Shown here piece after piece: positions 24,849 through 35,279 of a stretch of 64,000 bases of DNA. Origin of the DNA: an uncultured Clostridia bacterium (GTDB taxonomy: Bacteria; Bacillota; Clostridia; TANB77; CAG-508); contig CAPOZU010000012.1 of NCBI GenBank assembly GCA_948676835.1, positions 1-64,000 on the forward strand, read 5' to 3'. Below the pieces are notes generated by a model. It had not been told where the DNA came from, did no database searches, and saw nothing but the letters and a program-made list of their open reading frames with translations. Within the stretch, counting starts at the first letter, position 1. Each line of letters begins with the position of its first letter. The position numbers were made by a program, and so were the translations under genes.

Positions 24849-25106
24849 ATGGATATTGGACAACTTGAAAAATATTTTCAAAAGAAAGAATCTAGTATTA
24901 GAAAATAAATTAAGAAAATGTGTGATAATGATTTTGAAGAATGTAAGTCACATGTAAATGGAAAGGTAGTTATTTCTAATAATGGTATTTAATGGATTTG
25001 TAAAAAAGAAAAATATCTGCATTTATAAGAAAAGTATAAGATGGAGCTAACAAAATTATATATTGAAGTAGATTATTCTTATAATAATTTTTTTGAAAGA
25101 AATTAA
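24849..25106 (+). pseudogene. Small mobile-element gene with three in-frame TAA stops
   Basis: From ATG 24849 a single frame runs 85 codons to TAA at 25104 with no frameshift but three internal TAA codons (after SSIRK, after SNNGI, after KYLHL). The pieces fit one small helical protein ending in YSYNNFFERN, of a kind I associate with integrative elements, but the name is not recognised. Even decay by nonsense mutation suggests the element's core is no longer under strong selection. Confidence 0.6.
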
Positions 25107-25130
25107 ATTGTAAATATTTAGAAGTATTTG

Positions 25131-25159
25131 TTGAGAAAAATATTGTTTTGTGATATAAA
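25131..25159 (+). promoter_or_regulatory. Promoter of the restriction-modification genes
   Basis: TTGAGA at 25131-25136, a 17-bp spacer and TATAAA at 25154-25159 with extended -10 TGTGA, 37 bp before the mod start. Confidence 0.65.
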
Positions 25160-25196
25160 ATATACTAGAATGATTATATTTTTAGGGGGAGTATAA

Positions 25197-26918
25197 GTGG
25201 CAAATAAATTAGAATTAACTTGGTATAATAAATATAAATCAGATAATATTGAACCAAGAATATTAATAGAAAAAAATGAATTATCTAATATAAAAAATGA
25301 TATATATACAAAAAATATATTAATTCATGGAGATAATCTATTAGCTTTAAAGGCATTAGAAAAAAAATATAGTGGAGAAATAAAATGTATATATATAGAT
25401 CCTCCATATAATACTGGAAATGCTTTTGAAAATTATGATGATAATTTAGAACATAGTTTATGGTTATCTTTGATGTACCAAAGATTAAAAATATTATATA
25501 AATTATTATCAAAAGAAGGAACTATATGGGTATCAATAGATGATATAGAATCACATTATTTGAAAGTTATGATGGATGAAATATTTGGAAGGAAAAATTT
25601 TTTAGGAGATATTGCTTATGAGAGATCTGGAACTGCTGGAATTGGACAAGGAGGAACTTTTTTAGTAAATACAAGAGAAAGTATTTTAGTTTATGCAAAA
25701 GATAAAACATCGATGAAAATATTTGAAGCAAAAGTTTTTAAGCCTTTGGATAAAGAAGTTATGAAGAGATATTCCAATATATTGGAAAATGAAGGCGAGA
25801 AAATAGAGTTTGCAAGGATTGAAGATTCTAATGGAAAAGATGTAGTTATATATAAACATATAAATTATGAAATAAAAAGTATCTCTATTAAAAATTTTGA
25901 AAAAAGGAAGGATGAAATATATAAAGAATACTATAATAATTATGAGAAAATTTTTAGAACCACAAATCCTCAAAAGGAAAATACGTTTCAACAGAAAATA
26001 ATTTCAATGTTTGATGACAAAGGATTATATTCGATAGATTATATACCATCTCGTGGAAAATTTAAAGGAAAGCCTACTACATTATATTATAATAATAAAG
26101 AATTGTTTGCATGGTTAAAAGCTTCAGCAGAAAAGAAAGATAATTTTATTGTTAAAACAAATAAAATGTCTGATTTTTGGCGAAATGATGATATTCCAAA
26201 AGCTAATTTAGCAAATGAAGGTGGTGTAGAATTTAAAAGGAGCAAAAAACCAGAGGCTTTAATAAAGCAAATATTGGATATTGCTACCAATGAAAATGAT
26301 TTTGTATTAGATTCATTTTTAGGTAGCGGAACGACATGTGCAGTTGCACATAAAATGAAGAGAAATTGGATTGGAGTTGAAATGGGAGAACATGTATATA
26401 CTCATTGTATTCCAAGGTTAAATAGTATAATAAATGGAGAAGATTTGTTAGGAATAACAAAACAGTGTAATTGGAATGGAGGAGGAGGATATAAGTTTTA
26501 TGAAGTAGCTCCTTCACTAATAAATATAGATTCATTTGGAGAACCAGTTATAAATAAAGAGTATAATGCTGAAATGTTAGCTTCTGCTGTTGCATTACAT
26601 GAAGGATTTAAATACAATCCTTTGAAGGAGCAATTTTGGAAACAATCAATAGGAAATGAAAATAGTTACTTATATGTAACTACGAAATTTATAAATAAAA
26701 GTGATATAGATAAAATAAGGGAAGAAATGAATGATACTGAATACCTTGTTATTGCATGTACATCATATGATAAAGAAGTAGATGGATTATATAAAAACAT
26801 AAAAGTAAAGAAAATTCCAGAAATGTTATTATCAAAATGTGAATTTGGAAAAGATAATTATAATTTAAATATAATAAATCCACCCGAATATGAGGAGGAA
26901 GTTGAAGAAGATGAATAA
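25197..26918 (+). CDS. mod: Type III restriction-modification methyltransferase (Mod)
   Basis: 573-aa beta-class adenine-N6 methyltransferase. Motif IV is DPPYNTG (residues 68-74) and the SAM-binding motif I FLGSGTT is at 374-380, in the IV-before-I order of beta-class enzymes. The region between them (about 150-340) would hold the target-recognition domain. It methylates one strand of the recognition site and also supplies specificity to Res. The start is GTG at 25197 with AGGGGGAG upstream. It overlaps res by 8 bp, so the two are co-translated. Confidence 0.92.
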   Translation: MANKLELTWYNKYKSDNIEPRILIEKNELSNIKNDIYTKNILIHGDNLLALKALEKKYSGEIKCIYIDPPYNTGNAFENYDDNLEHSLWLSLMYQRLKILYKLLSKEGTIWVSIDDIESHYLKVMMDEIFGRKNFLGDIAYERSGTAGIGQGGTFLVNTRESILVYAKDKTSMKIFEAKVFKPLDKEVMKRYSNILENEGEKIEFARIEDSNGKDVVIYKHINYEIKSISIKNFEKRKDEIYKEYYNNYEKIFRTTNPQKENTFQQKIISMFDDKGLYSIDYIPSRGKFKGKPTTLYYNNKELFAWLKASAEKKDNFIVKTNKMSDFWRNDDIPKANLANEGGVEFKRSKKPEALIKQILDIATNENDFVLDSFLGSGTTCAVAHKMKRNWIGVEMGEHVYTHCIPRLNSIINGEDLLGITKQCNWNGGGGYKFYEVAPSLINIDSFGEPVINKEYNAEMLASAVALHEGFKYNPLKEQFWKQSIGNENSYLYVTTKFINKSDIDKIREEMNDTEYLVIACTSYDKEVDGLYKNIKVKKIPEMLLSKCEFGKDNYNLNIINPPEYEEEVEEDE

Positions 26919-29565
26919 TATGAATTTTATGCAATATACAACTGATTATATTTCTGGAGTAATGTCATTAAGAAATCCACAGGAAAAATCATTGAGAATA
27001 CTAGAAGATATAATCAATGATACTAATTTAATAAACAACAAAAATATAGAAGATATATTAAATATAGTACATAATAAATATCCTATATGTACAGATTTTG
27101 AAAGAAATTTTATTTCTTTAACTTTTGCTTTAGCAACAGGAGTTGGAAAAACAAGATTAATGGGAGCTTTTATAACTTATTTATATACTAATTATGGAAT
27201 AAAAAATTTTCTTGTTGTTGCACCAAGCACAACAATATATGAAAAACTAAAAGCAGATTTGGGAAATCCAGATAATCCGAAATATGTATTTAAAGGATTA
27301 GGTTGTTTTAATGATCCACCAAAAGTAATTGCAGATGATGATTATGCAAATAAAAATATATCTTTATTTGATTCAGAAGTGAATATATATGTTTATAATA
27401 TTGGAAAGTTTGATAAAGATAATACAAAAATGAAAGCATTTAATGAATTTTTAGGTAAGTCATTTTATGATAAGCTGGCAGAAATGAGAGATCTTGTAAT
27501 AATTATGGATGAATCTCATCACTATAGAGCTGATAAAGGAATGGCAGCATTAAATGAATTGGATCCTATATTAGGATTGGAATTAACAGCAACTCCAATA
27601 GCAACTATAAAAAATAAACAAGTACATTTTAAAAATGTTGTATATGAATATCCATTATCAGAAGCTATAAAAGATGGATATACAAGAGTACCATTTGCTG
27701 TGACAAGAACAGATATAGATTTTTATCATTTTGGTGATGAACAATTAGATAAACTAATGTTAAATGATGGAGTGAAATGTCATGAAATGATAAAAAATAA
27801 ACTTGCTTTTTATTCAAAAAATAATAATAAGGCATTAGTAAAACCATTTATGCTTGTAGTGTGCAAAGATACTGATCATGCAAAGAAAATAGAAGAATAT
27901 ATAAAGTCTAATGAATTTAGAAATGGGAAATATAAAAATAAGACTATAAAAATAGAGTCGAAAATGACAGGGATTGAAACGGAAGCGAATACAAAGTTAC
28001 TGTTAGATGTAGAAAGAACTGATAATCCAGTTGAAATAGTAATACATGTAAATATGTTAAAAGAAGGATGGGATGTTAATAATTTGTATACTATTGTTCC
28101 ATTAAGAACAGCAAGTTCGAAGATATTAAGAGAGCAGATGGTAGGTAGAGGATTAAGATTGCCATATGGAGAAAGAATAGGTGATAAAGAAATTGATGCT
28201 GTAATGTTGACAGCACACGATAAATTCCATGAAATACTTGAAGAAGCACAAAAGGGAAATTCAATATTTAAATTAGGAAATGTTATTAAAGTAGAAGATG
28301 TTGAAGATGAAAAAATTACTTATACACAAATAGCTCTTGATTTAACAGAAGAGCAAGATGAATTAAGTGCACAATTAGAACTTAAGGAAGATGATGAAAA
28401 ATATAATTTTTCAAGTAATATAAATAACCTTTTAAAAGAAAAAGTTTCAGACTATGTATATAATAATGAAAAAGAGATAACTGAAAAAGATAAAAACAAA
28501 ATAAAAGAACAAATAGAGGAAGAAATAAAGAATGATGAGGATTTAGGAAGAATTTTTGAAGAAAATAGAAATCCAATAGAAAGTTGGATGAATAAAAATA
28601 TTGAAAAAATAAGAAATGATTTAGATAGTAGATTTATTTTAATACCTAAGATTAAAACTGAAAGAGAAGAAGGAGAATATTATTTTGATGACTTCAATAT
28701 AGATACATCAAAATTTAATCAAAAACCTATTGACAATAAGCTATTATTACAGAATTTAATTGATGCATCAGAAGTGAAACTAATTGAAGGCGGATATATA
28801 AATTTTGATGCTATTAAACCTGAAAGAACTATTTTAGAAGAATTGAGAAATAAAGCAGAAATTGATTATGAAAAAACATCAGAATTATTACATAAACTTA
28901 TAAACCAAGTTATTGATAATTTTAAAAATAAATTTGATAATGAACAAGTAAAAAATATAGTAATGATGTATAAAAGAGAACTTGCCAATGAAATATATGG
29001 TCAAATGCTAAAGCATTTTGTACGTAATGAAGGAATAATAAAGGAAGAAGTATTCACTGAAAGGCCTATTAATTATCAATCTAAATATAAATATGATATT
29101 AAAAAGAATTTATTTGATAATTATAATTCTGATAGAGATGGAAGAATAACTTCAATATTATTTGAGGGAATAAAAAGAGGAGTGTTTAATACTGCTAAGT
29201 TTGATAGTGTACCTGAATTGCAATTTGCTAAAATAGTAGAAAGAGAAAATAATTTTGTAGAAAAATGGTTAAGACCATCACCAATAGATTTTAATATAAC
29301 ATATAATGGTGGGAAAAGTTATGAACCTGATTTTGTAATAGAAACAGAAAAGACCATATTTTTAGTAGAGATAAAAGGTGATGATAAACTAAACGATCCT
29401 GATGTCCTTGCAAAGAAAGAAAAGTCTATAGACTATTGCAAATTAGTTTCTAAGTGGGCAGAAGATACTGGAAATAAAAAATGGGTATATGTATTTATAC
29501 CAGCAAGTAAAATATCATCACAATCAACATTTAAATATTTGTCAGAGTATTATTCAGTAGAATAA
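26911..29565 (+). CDS. res: Type III restriction endonuclease subunit (Res)
   Basis: 884-aa helicase-nuclease. Walker A is ATGVGKT (75-81), the DEAD-type box is MDESHHY (Asp200), the helicase SAT-like motif is LTATP, and VGRGLRLPYG is motif VI. The C-terminal nuclease of PD-(D/E)xK type has Asp807 (EPDF) and Glu820-x-Lys822 (VEIKG). The ATG at 26911 overlaps the mod stop (ATGAATAA) and has GAGGAGG 10 nt before it. With Mod it would form the ATP-dependent restriction complex cutting between two head-to-head sites. Confidence 0.9.
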   Translation: MNNMNFMQYTTDYISGVMSLRNPQEKSLRILEDIINDTNLINNKNIEDILNIVHNKYPICTDFERNFISLTFALATGVGKTRLMGAFITYLYTNYGIKNFLVVAPSTTIYEKLKADLGNPDNPKYVFKGLGCFNDPPKVIADDDYANKNISLFDSEVNIYVYNIGKFDKDNTKMKAFNEFLGKSFYDKLAEMRDLVIIMDESHHYRADKGMAALNELDPILGLELTATPIATIKNKQVHFKNVVYEYPLSEAIKDGYTRVPFAVTRTDIDFYHFGDEQLDKLMLNDGVKCHEMIKNKLAFYSKNNNKALVKPFMLVVCKDTDHAKKIEEYIKSNEFRNGKYKNKTIKIESKMTGIETEANTKLLLDVERTDNPVEIVIHVNMLKEGWDVNNLYTIVPLRTASSKILREQMVGRGLRLPYGERIGDKEIDAVMLTAHDKFHEILEEAQKGNSIFKLGNVIKVEDVEDEKITYTQIALDLTEEQDELSAQLELKEDDEKYNFSSNINNLLKEKVSDYVYNNEKEITEKDKNKIKEQIEEEIKNDEDLGRIFEENRNPIESWMNKNIEKIRNDLDSRFILIPKIKTEREEGEYYFDDFNIDTSKFNQKPIDNKLLLQNLIDASEVKLIEGGYINFDAIKPERTILEELRNKAEIDYEKTSELLHKLINQVIDNFKNKFDNEQVKNIVMMYKRELANEIYGQMLKHFVRNEGIIKEEVFTERPINYQSKYKYDIKKNLFDNYNSDRDGRITSILFEGIKRGVFNTAKFDSVPELQFAKIVERENNFVEKWLRPSPIDFNITYNGGKSYEPDFVIETEKTIFLVEIKGDDKLNDPDVLAKKEKSIDYCKLVSKWAEDTGNKKWVYVFIPASKISSQSTFKYLSEYYSVE

Positions 29566-29619
29566 TAAATTAACTTATTATTTATAATATTCAAAAATTT
29601 TAAATGAAGGAGATAATAT

Positions 29620-30513
29620 ATGATTTTAAAAATAAATAAAGAGTTAAATCAGCAAGATTTTAAAAATGAAAAGGAATTGCAAGCATTTTTTGAAAAAAAT
29701 ATTGAAACTATATTAGGATATAAACTTATAGATACAGAATTTATAGTAGGAGGTTTTAGAATTGATTCTTTAGCTTTTGATGAAGAATCAAAATCATTTA
29801 AAATAATTGAATATAAAAATATAAAGAATCATTCTTTGATTGATCAAGGATATACATATTTGAAATTAATGCTAGAAAGAAAAGCAGATTTTGTGCTTCA
29901 GTATAACATAAAAACTAAGTCATCATTAAATATCAAAGATATAGATTGGAGTCAATCAAGAATTATATTTGTTTCACCAATTTATACAGTATATCAATTA
30001 AATGCTACAGATTTCAAAAATATACCAGTAGATTTAGTTAAAGTAACAAAATATGAAGATGATATTATAGAAATTGATTTTATAAAGAAGACAAGCAATG
30101 TTAAAGTACAAGATATTCAGATGGAATCAATACAAAATGATGTTAATAAAGAAATAATTGTATATACTGAAGAAGATCATTTATCTAAGGGCGCAGATAA
30201 TATAAAAAAGGTATATGAAGAATTGAAAAATAGAATATTAGAATTAGATGATATAGATGTAGAAGCAAAAAAACTATATATAGCATTTAAAGGAAGTAGA
30301 AATATTGCAGATGTAGAATTTAATAAGAATAAATTAAAGATATATGTTAATGTAAAAAAAGGAAGATTAAATGATCCTTTGAAATTAACTAAAGATATTA
30401 GTAATATTGGTCATTGGGGAAATGGTGATTATTGTATTATAATTGATAAAAAAGATGATATTGATAATATTATTCCATTGATAAAACAGTCTTTAAAAGT
30501 AAATAAAAAGTAA
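29620..30513 (+). CDS. NucS-like PD-(D/E)xK protein with C-terminal DUF5655-type domain
   Basis: 297 aa. The N-terminal part (1-110) looks like a NucS/DUF91-type nuclease fold with Asp49 (FRIDS), Glu64 and Lys66 (IIEYK) in the PD-D/ExK arrangement. The C-terminal 90 residues, with KKLYIAFKG and DISNIGHWGNGDYCI, resemble the DUF5655 domain found in restriction-associated proteins. It is 54 bp downstream of res, same strand, so it may be an accessory nuclease or a DNA-end-binding subunit of the system. Role inferred from context. Confidence 0.7.
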   Translation: MILKINKELNQQDFKNEKELQAFFEKNIETILGYKLIDTEFIVGGFRIDSLAFDEESKSFKIIEYKNIKNHSLIDQGYTYLKLMLERKADFVLQYNIKTKSSLNIKDIDWSQSRIIFVSPIYTVYQLNATDFKNIPVDLVKVTKYEDDIIEIDFIKKTSNVKVQDIQMESIQNDVNKEIIVYTEEDHLSKGADNIKKVYEELKNRILELDDIDVEAKKLYIAFKGSRNIADVEFNKNKLKIYVNVKKGRLNDPLKLTKDISNIGHWGNGDYCIIIDKKDDIDNIIPLIKQSLKVNKK

Positions 30514-30666
30514 TCATATATTAAAATTAAGAAACTAATATATTCAATTTTCAAATAAATTGAGCTTATGTATAAATAGTAATTAAATTTAATTAATGAT
30601 TTGAGTAGAATATTTATGTTTGCATAAATATGAATTATAAAACAGAAAAGATAAATAGGTGAAAAT

Positions 30667-32118
30667 ATGGAAGAAGATTATAGAAACTTATGCCAAGTTT
30701 TTACGCCAACGGAAAATGTTAAAGAATTATTAGATTGGTGTGGATATATAGATAATTTATATGGAAAGAAAATAATTGAAAATTCTTGTGGAGATGGTAA
30801 TATTCTAAAAGAAGTTGTTAAAAGATATATAGAAGACTGTTTACAAAAAGGAATTTCAAATAAAGAAATATCAAAAGGGTTAGAAAAAGATATATATGGA
30901 ATAGAATATGATGTGCAACAACATAAAAAATGCAAAAAAAATTTAAATAAGATAGTAAAGGAATATAAATTAGAGAAGGTGACATGGAGAAATATAATAA
31001 ATAAAGATGCCCTATTGAATTTATATATAGAAAAATTTGATTATGTAGTAGGAAATCCACCATATATTAAGTATAAATCATTATCTTTACAAGATAGAAA
31101 GTATATTAGAAATAATTTTGAAACATGTAAGAATGGAAAATTTGATTATTGTTATGCTTTTATTGAGAGTAGTATAAAAGCATTAAAAGATAAAGGTAAA
31201 ATGGCTTATTTAATTCCTAGTAGTATATTTAAAAATGTTTTTGCAAATGATTTGAGAGAATTTATAAAACCACACATTACTCAAATATATGATTATACTA
31301 CTACTCAATTATTTGATAAGACAACTAATGATAAAGGAACAGATAGATTAGTTTCTTCAATAATTATGATAGTAGAGAAAAATAGTAATAGTAATAGTGT
31401 TCAATATATTGATATTAATAAAAAAGAAGTACGAATTATAAAAAAAGATGATTTAAGAGATAAATGGATTTTTAGAAATAAAATTAATAATACTAAAAAC
31501 AAGAAAAGATTTGGGGATTATTTTTATGCTTCAAATACGATTGCAACTTTATATAATAAAGCATATGTTATAAAGGAATATAGAAAAGATAATAAATTTA
31601 TATATACAGAAGATGGAGGGATTATTGAAAAAAAAGTAATAAAAGACACAATAAGTCCTAAAACTTTTAATAAAAAAAGAATAGAAAAAATAATATTTCC
31701 ATATTATTATAATAAGAATAATGAACTTGTGAGATATGATACTAAAGAATTTGAAGAAAAGTTTCCAAATGCTTGTGAATACTTAAGAAGATTTACAAAA
31801 GATTTAGAAAAGAGAAATTCAGATAAAAATGCTAAATGGTTTGAATATGGAAGAAGTCAAGCTCTAAGAAACAATAATAAAGAAAAGTTACTATTGTCTA
31901 CTGTTATTACAAATGAAGTAAAAACAAAGATATTACCTAAAAATAATATACCGTATTCAGGAATATATATTATACCAATAAATGATAAGACATTAGAAGA
32001 AGCAGATAAAATACTAAAAAGCGAAGATTTCTTTAATTATATTGAGGGAAAAGGAATAAATGCAAGTGGAAAATCTTTAAGAATAACATCAAAAGATATC
32101 AATGAATATATGTTTTAA
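30667..32118 (+). CDS. N6-adenine DNA methyltransferase (Eco57I/gamma-class)
   Basis: 483-aa amino-methyltransferase. SAM motif I is ENSCGDGNIL (38-47) and the catalytic motif IV is NPPY (130-133), order I before IV. It lacks a nuclease domain, so it is an M subunit rather than a type IIG enzyme. The C-terminal half (about 260-470) is the likely target-recognition region. The kinase-like gene follows after 17 bp, starting a run of four tightly packed genes to 35897. It probably marks self DNA for that system; separate from mod, which has its own promoter. Confidence 0.85.
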   Translation: MEEDYRNLCQVFTPTENVKELLDWCGYIDNLYGKKIIENSCGDGNILKEVVKRYIEDCLQKGISNKEISKGLEKDIYGIEYDVQQHKKCKKNLNKIVKEYKLEKVTWRNIINKDALLNLYIEKFDYVVGNPPYIKYKSLSLQDRKYIRNNFETCKNGKFDYCYAFIESSIKALKDKGKMAYLIPSSIFKNVFANDLREFIKPHITQIYDYTTTQLFDKTTNDKGTDRLVSSIIMIVEKNSNSNSVQYIDINKKEVRIIKKDDLRDKWIFRNKINNTKNKKRFGDYFYASNTIATLYNKAYVIKEYRKDNKFIYTEDGGIIEKKVIKDTISPKTFNKKRIEKIIFPYYYNKNNELVRYDTKEFEEKFPNACEYLRRFTKDLEKRNSDKNAKWFEYGRSQALRNNNKEKLLLSTVITNEVKTKILPKNNIPYSGIYIIPINDKTLEEADKILKSEDFFNYIEGKGINASGKSLRITSKDINEYMF

Positions 32119-32135
32119 GATTTAGGGAGAATTAT

Positions 32136-34601
32136 ATGGAAGAATTAGAATTTAGAGTTAGTGCAAAGACAGCAAAACTTATAGGAAGGGAAAATATTTC
32201 AGCAGTAGATGGAGCTATAATTGAATTAGTTAAAAATGCATATGATGCTGATGCAGAATGTGTATATATAAAGTATAATATGCCATTTCCTAATATATTA
32301 AAAAATACAACATATACCTACTTAGAACATTATTTAAGTAAAGAAGAACTTAAATATGTACTACAATTTTATGAACCTGAAAGTGAAAGAAGTGATAAAG
32401 TAACAAGAAAGAATGAAATAGCAGATAAAGATATTACTAAACTACAATCTATATTATTTTCTAAAAATGAAATTATCATAATAGACAATGGAACAGGAAT
32501 GACTAAAAGTATAATGAAGACAACATGGATGAATATAGCTACTAGTGATAAAGAAAAGAATATGTATAGTGAAAAAGGAAGGATAAAGACAGGAGCAAAA
32601 GGAATAGGTAGATTCGCATTAGAAAAACTTTCAACTGCTACAAAGGTATACACCAAAAATAAAGATGATAAATTATTAGAGTGGAATATAAATTGGAATC
32701 AATTTGATGAATTAGAATTATTAAATGATATCAAAGCTACATTAGAAGATAAAGATAGTACGTATGAACAAACAATCCAAGAATTGATTGGAAAAAACGA
32801 GTTTTCTAAATTAAAAAAATTCAATTGGAATACTGGAACTGCATTAATATTAACTCCAACTAGAGAAGAATGGACGGATAGATTATTTAAAAAAGTGAAT
32901 ACCAATATGCAAAGTATTAATCCATTAGGTAGTGTAGATACTTTTGAAATTTATATAAATAATACCTATGATGTAAATTTAAATTTCATAAGTAATAATT
33001 TAGAGATACAAGATTATGATTATAGAATTAAAGCTCAATATGATGGAAATAATACAATAAAAGTTTTTCTAAAAAGAAATGAAGTTGATTTAAATGCAGA
33101 AAAAGCGATTATAAAAATTAATGGAAAGATATATGAATTTAATTTATCTGAATTTTGGAACAGAGAAGCTTTTAAATTAAAAAATTATTATAAAGAGGAT
33201 TATGATAAAGAAATAGAAATTGATTTAATAGTTGATAAAGAGATAAAAGATTATGAATTAGAAAAGATAGAAAAAGTCGGACCGTTTACAATCGATTTAT
33301 ATTTCATGAAAGGAGGAAATAGTGACGATTCAATAATAAAGAAAATCAAGAAAAAAACTAGAACCGAGATGCTAGATAAATTTTCTGGAATAAAGTTATA
33401 TAGAGATAACTTTAAAGTTAGACCTTATGGTGAATTTGAAGATGGAATGTATGATTGGCTTAACTTAGGAGTAAGAGCACAAAGAAGCCCAGCTGGTATC
33501 AAACATCCATCAGGAAATTGGAGAACTTTGCCATATCAGACTATTGGATGTGTAAAAATAGGAAGAAATGAGAATCCTAAATTAATTGATATGGCTAACC
33601 GTGAAGGCTTAGCTACGAATGAAGAATATTATATTTTTGTTGAAATGATACAAAAAGTTTTATCAGTATTTGAATATGATAGACAATATGTATATAGAGA
33701 GTATGGTAAGTGGCTTGATTCAAAGGAAGATAAAATCGATAAAAAAGAGAAAATATTAGAATCAATAAAGAATGAAAAACAAAAAAGCAATAATGAATAT
33801 AATGAAGATAATGATGAGTATACAAAAAAAGAATATAGAGAAACAGTATATAAATTGAATAAAGAAAAAGATGAAGAGCAGAAGACAAAAGAAATTTTAA
33901 TGTCATTTGGATCAGCAGGAATTATAACAAATACATTTTCTCATGAGTTAAGAGGAATAGAAAATGAAATGGGAAATAGAATGCAATATATAAGACATAC
34001 AGTAAAAAAACTACTAAATGATAATGACTATGAAGGAGATGAAGACCTTAATCCTTTTAAGTTTATTGATGAAGCAGAAAAAACTGATAAATTGCTTAAT
34101 AGTTGGATATCAGTAGTAATTGATGGAGTACAAAAAAATTCATTTGAAAAAGAAGAGATTAATGTATCAAAATTTGTAGAAAATATTATTAACGAATGGA
34201 CACCATTAATGGAGAAAAAACATATATTTTTCAATAAACCAGAAATTGAAGATATAAAGATTAATATAGAAAAAGTAGATTTATATGCAATATTCAATAA
34301 TTTCTTTTTAAATTCTGCCTGGTTTTTAGAAAAACTACAGGGAAAAAGAAGAGAAATTAATATAAAAATTCTTAAAAAAGATACTATTGAAATATATCTC
34401 GAAAATAATGGACCAATCTTAGATAATAGATATAAAGATAATCCAGATAGAGTTTTTAATGCTGGCGAAACAAGTAAAGGTGATAAAGGAACTGGACTAG
34501 GATTATGGATAATGAGAGAAGTAATAAATAAAAATGATGGAGAAATACATATAATGCAAAAAGAAGATGGCTTTGGAATAAAAATTAATATACCCATATA
34601 A
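32136..34601 (+). CDS. Dual GHKL protein: Hsp90/MORC-type ATPase fused to a histidine kinase
   Basis: 821 aa. The N-terminal 170 residues form a GHKL ATPase of Hsp90/MutL/MORC type: N-box AIIELVKNAYDADA (Glu30, Asn34), G1 DNGTGM (117-122), G2 GAKGIGRF (153-160). A long middle region follows, then a charged coiled coil (about 530-590). The C-terminal part is a histidine kinase: H-box FSHELRG with His603, N-box IFNNFFLNSAW, and G2 SKGDKGTGLGLWIM. Two different GHKL modules in one chain are unusual. There is no membrane segment, so sensing is cytoplasmic. The cognate REC gene follows after 12 bp. Confidence 0.8.
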   Translation: MEELEFRVSAKTAKLIGRENISAVDGAIIELVKNAYDADAECVYIKYNMPFPNILKNTTYTYLEHYLSKEELKYVLQFYEPESERSDKVTRKNEIADKDITKLQSILFSKNEIIIIDNGTGMTKSIMKTTWMNIATSDKEKNMYSEKGRIKTGAKGIGRFALEKLSTATKVYTKNKDDKLLEWNINWNQFDELELLNDIKATLEDKDSTYEQTIQELIGKNEFSKLKKFNWNTGTALILTPTREEWTDRLFKKVNTNMQSINPLGSVDTFEIYINNTYDVNLNFISNNLEIQDYDYRIKAQYDGNNTIKVFLKRNEVDLNAEKAIIKINGKIYEFNLSEFWNREAFKLKNYYKEDYDKEIEIDLIVDKEIKDYELEKIEKVGPFTIDLYFMKGGNSDDSIIKKIKKKTRTEMLDKFSGIKLYRDNFKVRPYGEFEDGMYDWLNLGVRAQRSPAGIKHPSGNWRTLPYQTIGCVKIGRNENPKLIDMANREGLATNEEYYIFVEMIQKVLSVFEYDRQYVYREYGKWLDSKEDKIDKKEKILESIKNEKQKSNNEYNEDNDEYTKKEYRETVYKLNKEKDEEQKTKEILMSFGSAGIITNTFSHELRGIENEMGNRMQYIRHTVKKLLNDNDYEGDEDLNPFKFIDEAEKTDKLLNSWISVVIDGVQKNSFEKEEINVSKFVENIINEWTPLMEKKHIFFNKPEIEDIKINIEKVDLYAIFNNFFLNSAWFLEKLQGKRREINIKILKKDTIEIYLENNGPILDNRYKDNPDRVFNAGETSKGDKGTGLGLWIMREVINKNDGEIHIMQKEDGFGIKINIPI

Positions 34602-34613
34602 TAGGAGGTATTA

Positions 34614-35276
34614 ATGGATAAGTATATAGTAGGTATAATTGATGATGAACAAAATGCTATTAGTAAAATTAGAGGAATAATAAAAGAAAATAAGCCAGAG
34701 AATGTAGAAGTAGACTTTAAAACATATTTTTTAGAGAATGAAAAAGGTATTTCAATAAAAAAATTGTCTAAAGAAATATTGGAAGATATAAAGAATAATA
34801 AAATTAATACACTAATTATAGATCAAAAAATCATTGTAAATGCAGGAGAAGTAGAAGGAATAGAAATATTTAAAAGTATAAAAGATGAGGTTGATAAATT
34901 TCCTGTAATAATGCTTACTAACGTTGCAGATGAGTGTATGAAAGATGATTTTGTAGATCCTGATAAGGTATATAAAAAAAGTGATTTCTTTGCAATTGAT
35001 GAGGAAAAATCAAAAGAATTAGTAAGAAAAATATTTATCAATGCAAGAAAGTATAATGATAATAGAACACAAATTGAAACAAAAATAAGAGTATTGCAAA
35101 ATGAAATTTCCGAAAATGGAAATAATGCGGAAATTGTTAATGAAATAATAGATAATGAAGAAAAACTTAGTGAGCTGAAACCAACAGATTATACGCAAAT
35201 AGAAAAAATTGTAAATCCACAAAAAATAAAAGATGTATTAGATTTATTGAATGAAGTTAATAATTTATTGGAGTAA
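34614..35276 (+). CDS. Response-regulator receiver (REC) domain protein
   Basis: 220 aa. The REC core is complete: acidic pair Asp10-Asp11 (GIIDDE), phospho-acceptor Asp70 (TLIIDQK), Thr102 (VIMLTN) and Lys121/122 (VYKKSDF). The C-terminal 70 residues form a coiled coil with no DNA-binding domain, so it should signal through protein contact, not transcription. It lies 12 bp after the kinase and 3 bp before the HNH gene. Inferred: it relays phosphate from the kinase to control the nuclease. Confidence 0.8.
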   Translation: MDKYIVGIIDDEQNAISKIRGIIKENKPENVEVDFKTYFLENEKGISIKKLSKEILEDIKNNKINTLIIDQKIIVNAGEVEGIEIFKSIKDEVDKFPVIMLTNVADECMKDDFVDPDKVYKKSDFFAIDEEKSKELVRKIFINARKYNDNRTQIETKIRVLQNEISENGNNAEIVNEIIDNEEKLSELKPTDYTQIEKIVNPQKIKDVLDLLNEVNNLLE

Positions 35277-35279
35277 AAA

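Noticed and set aside
24849..25106. Stop-codon (TAA) reassignment in the element
   Set aside because: Every other gene of the element ends in TAA or TAG and none has internal TAA, so nonsense decay is simpler.
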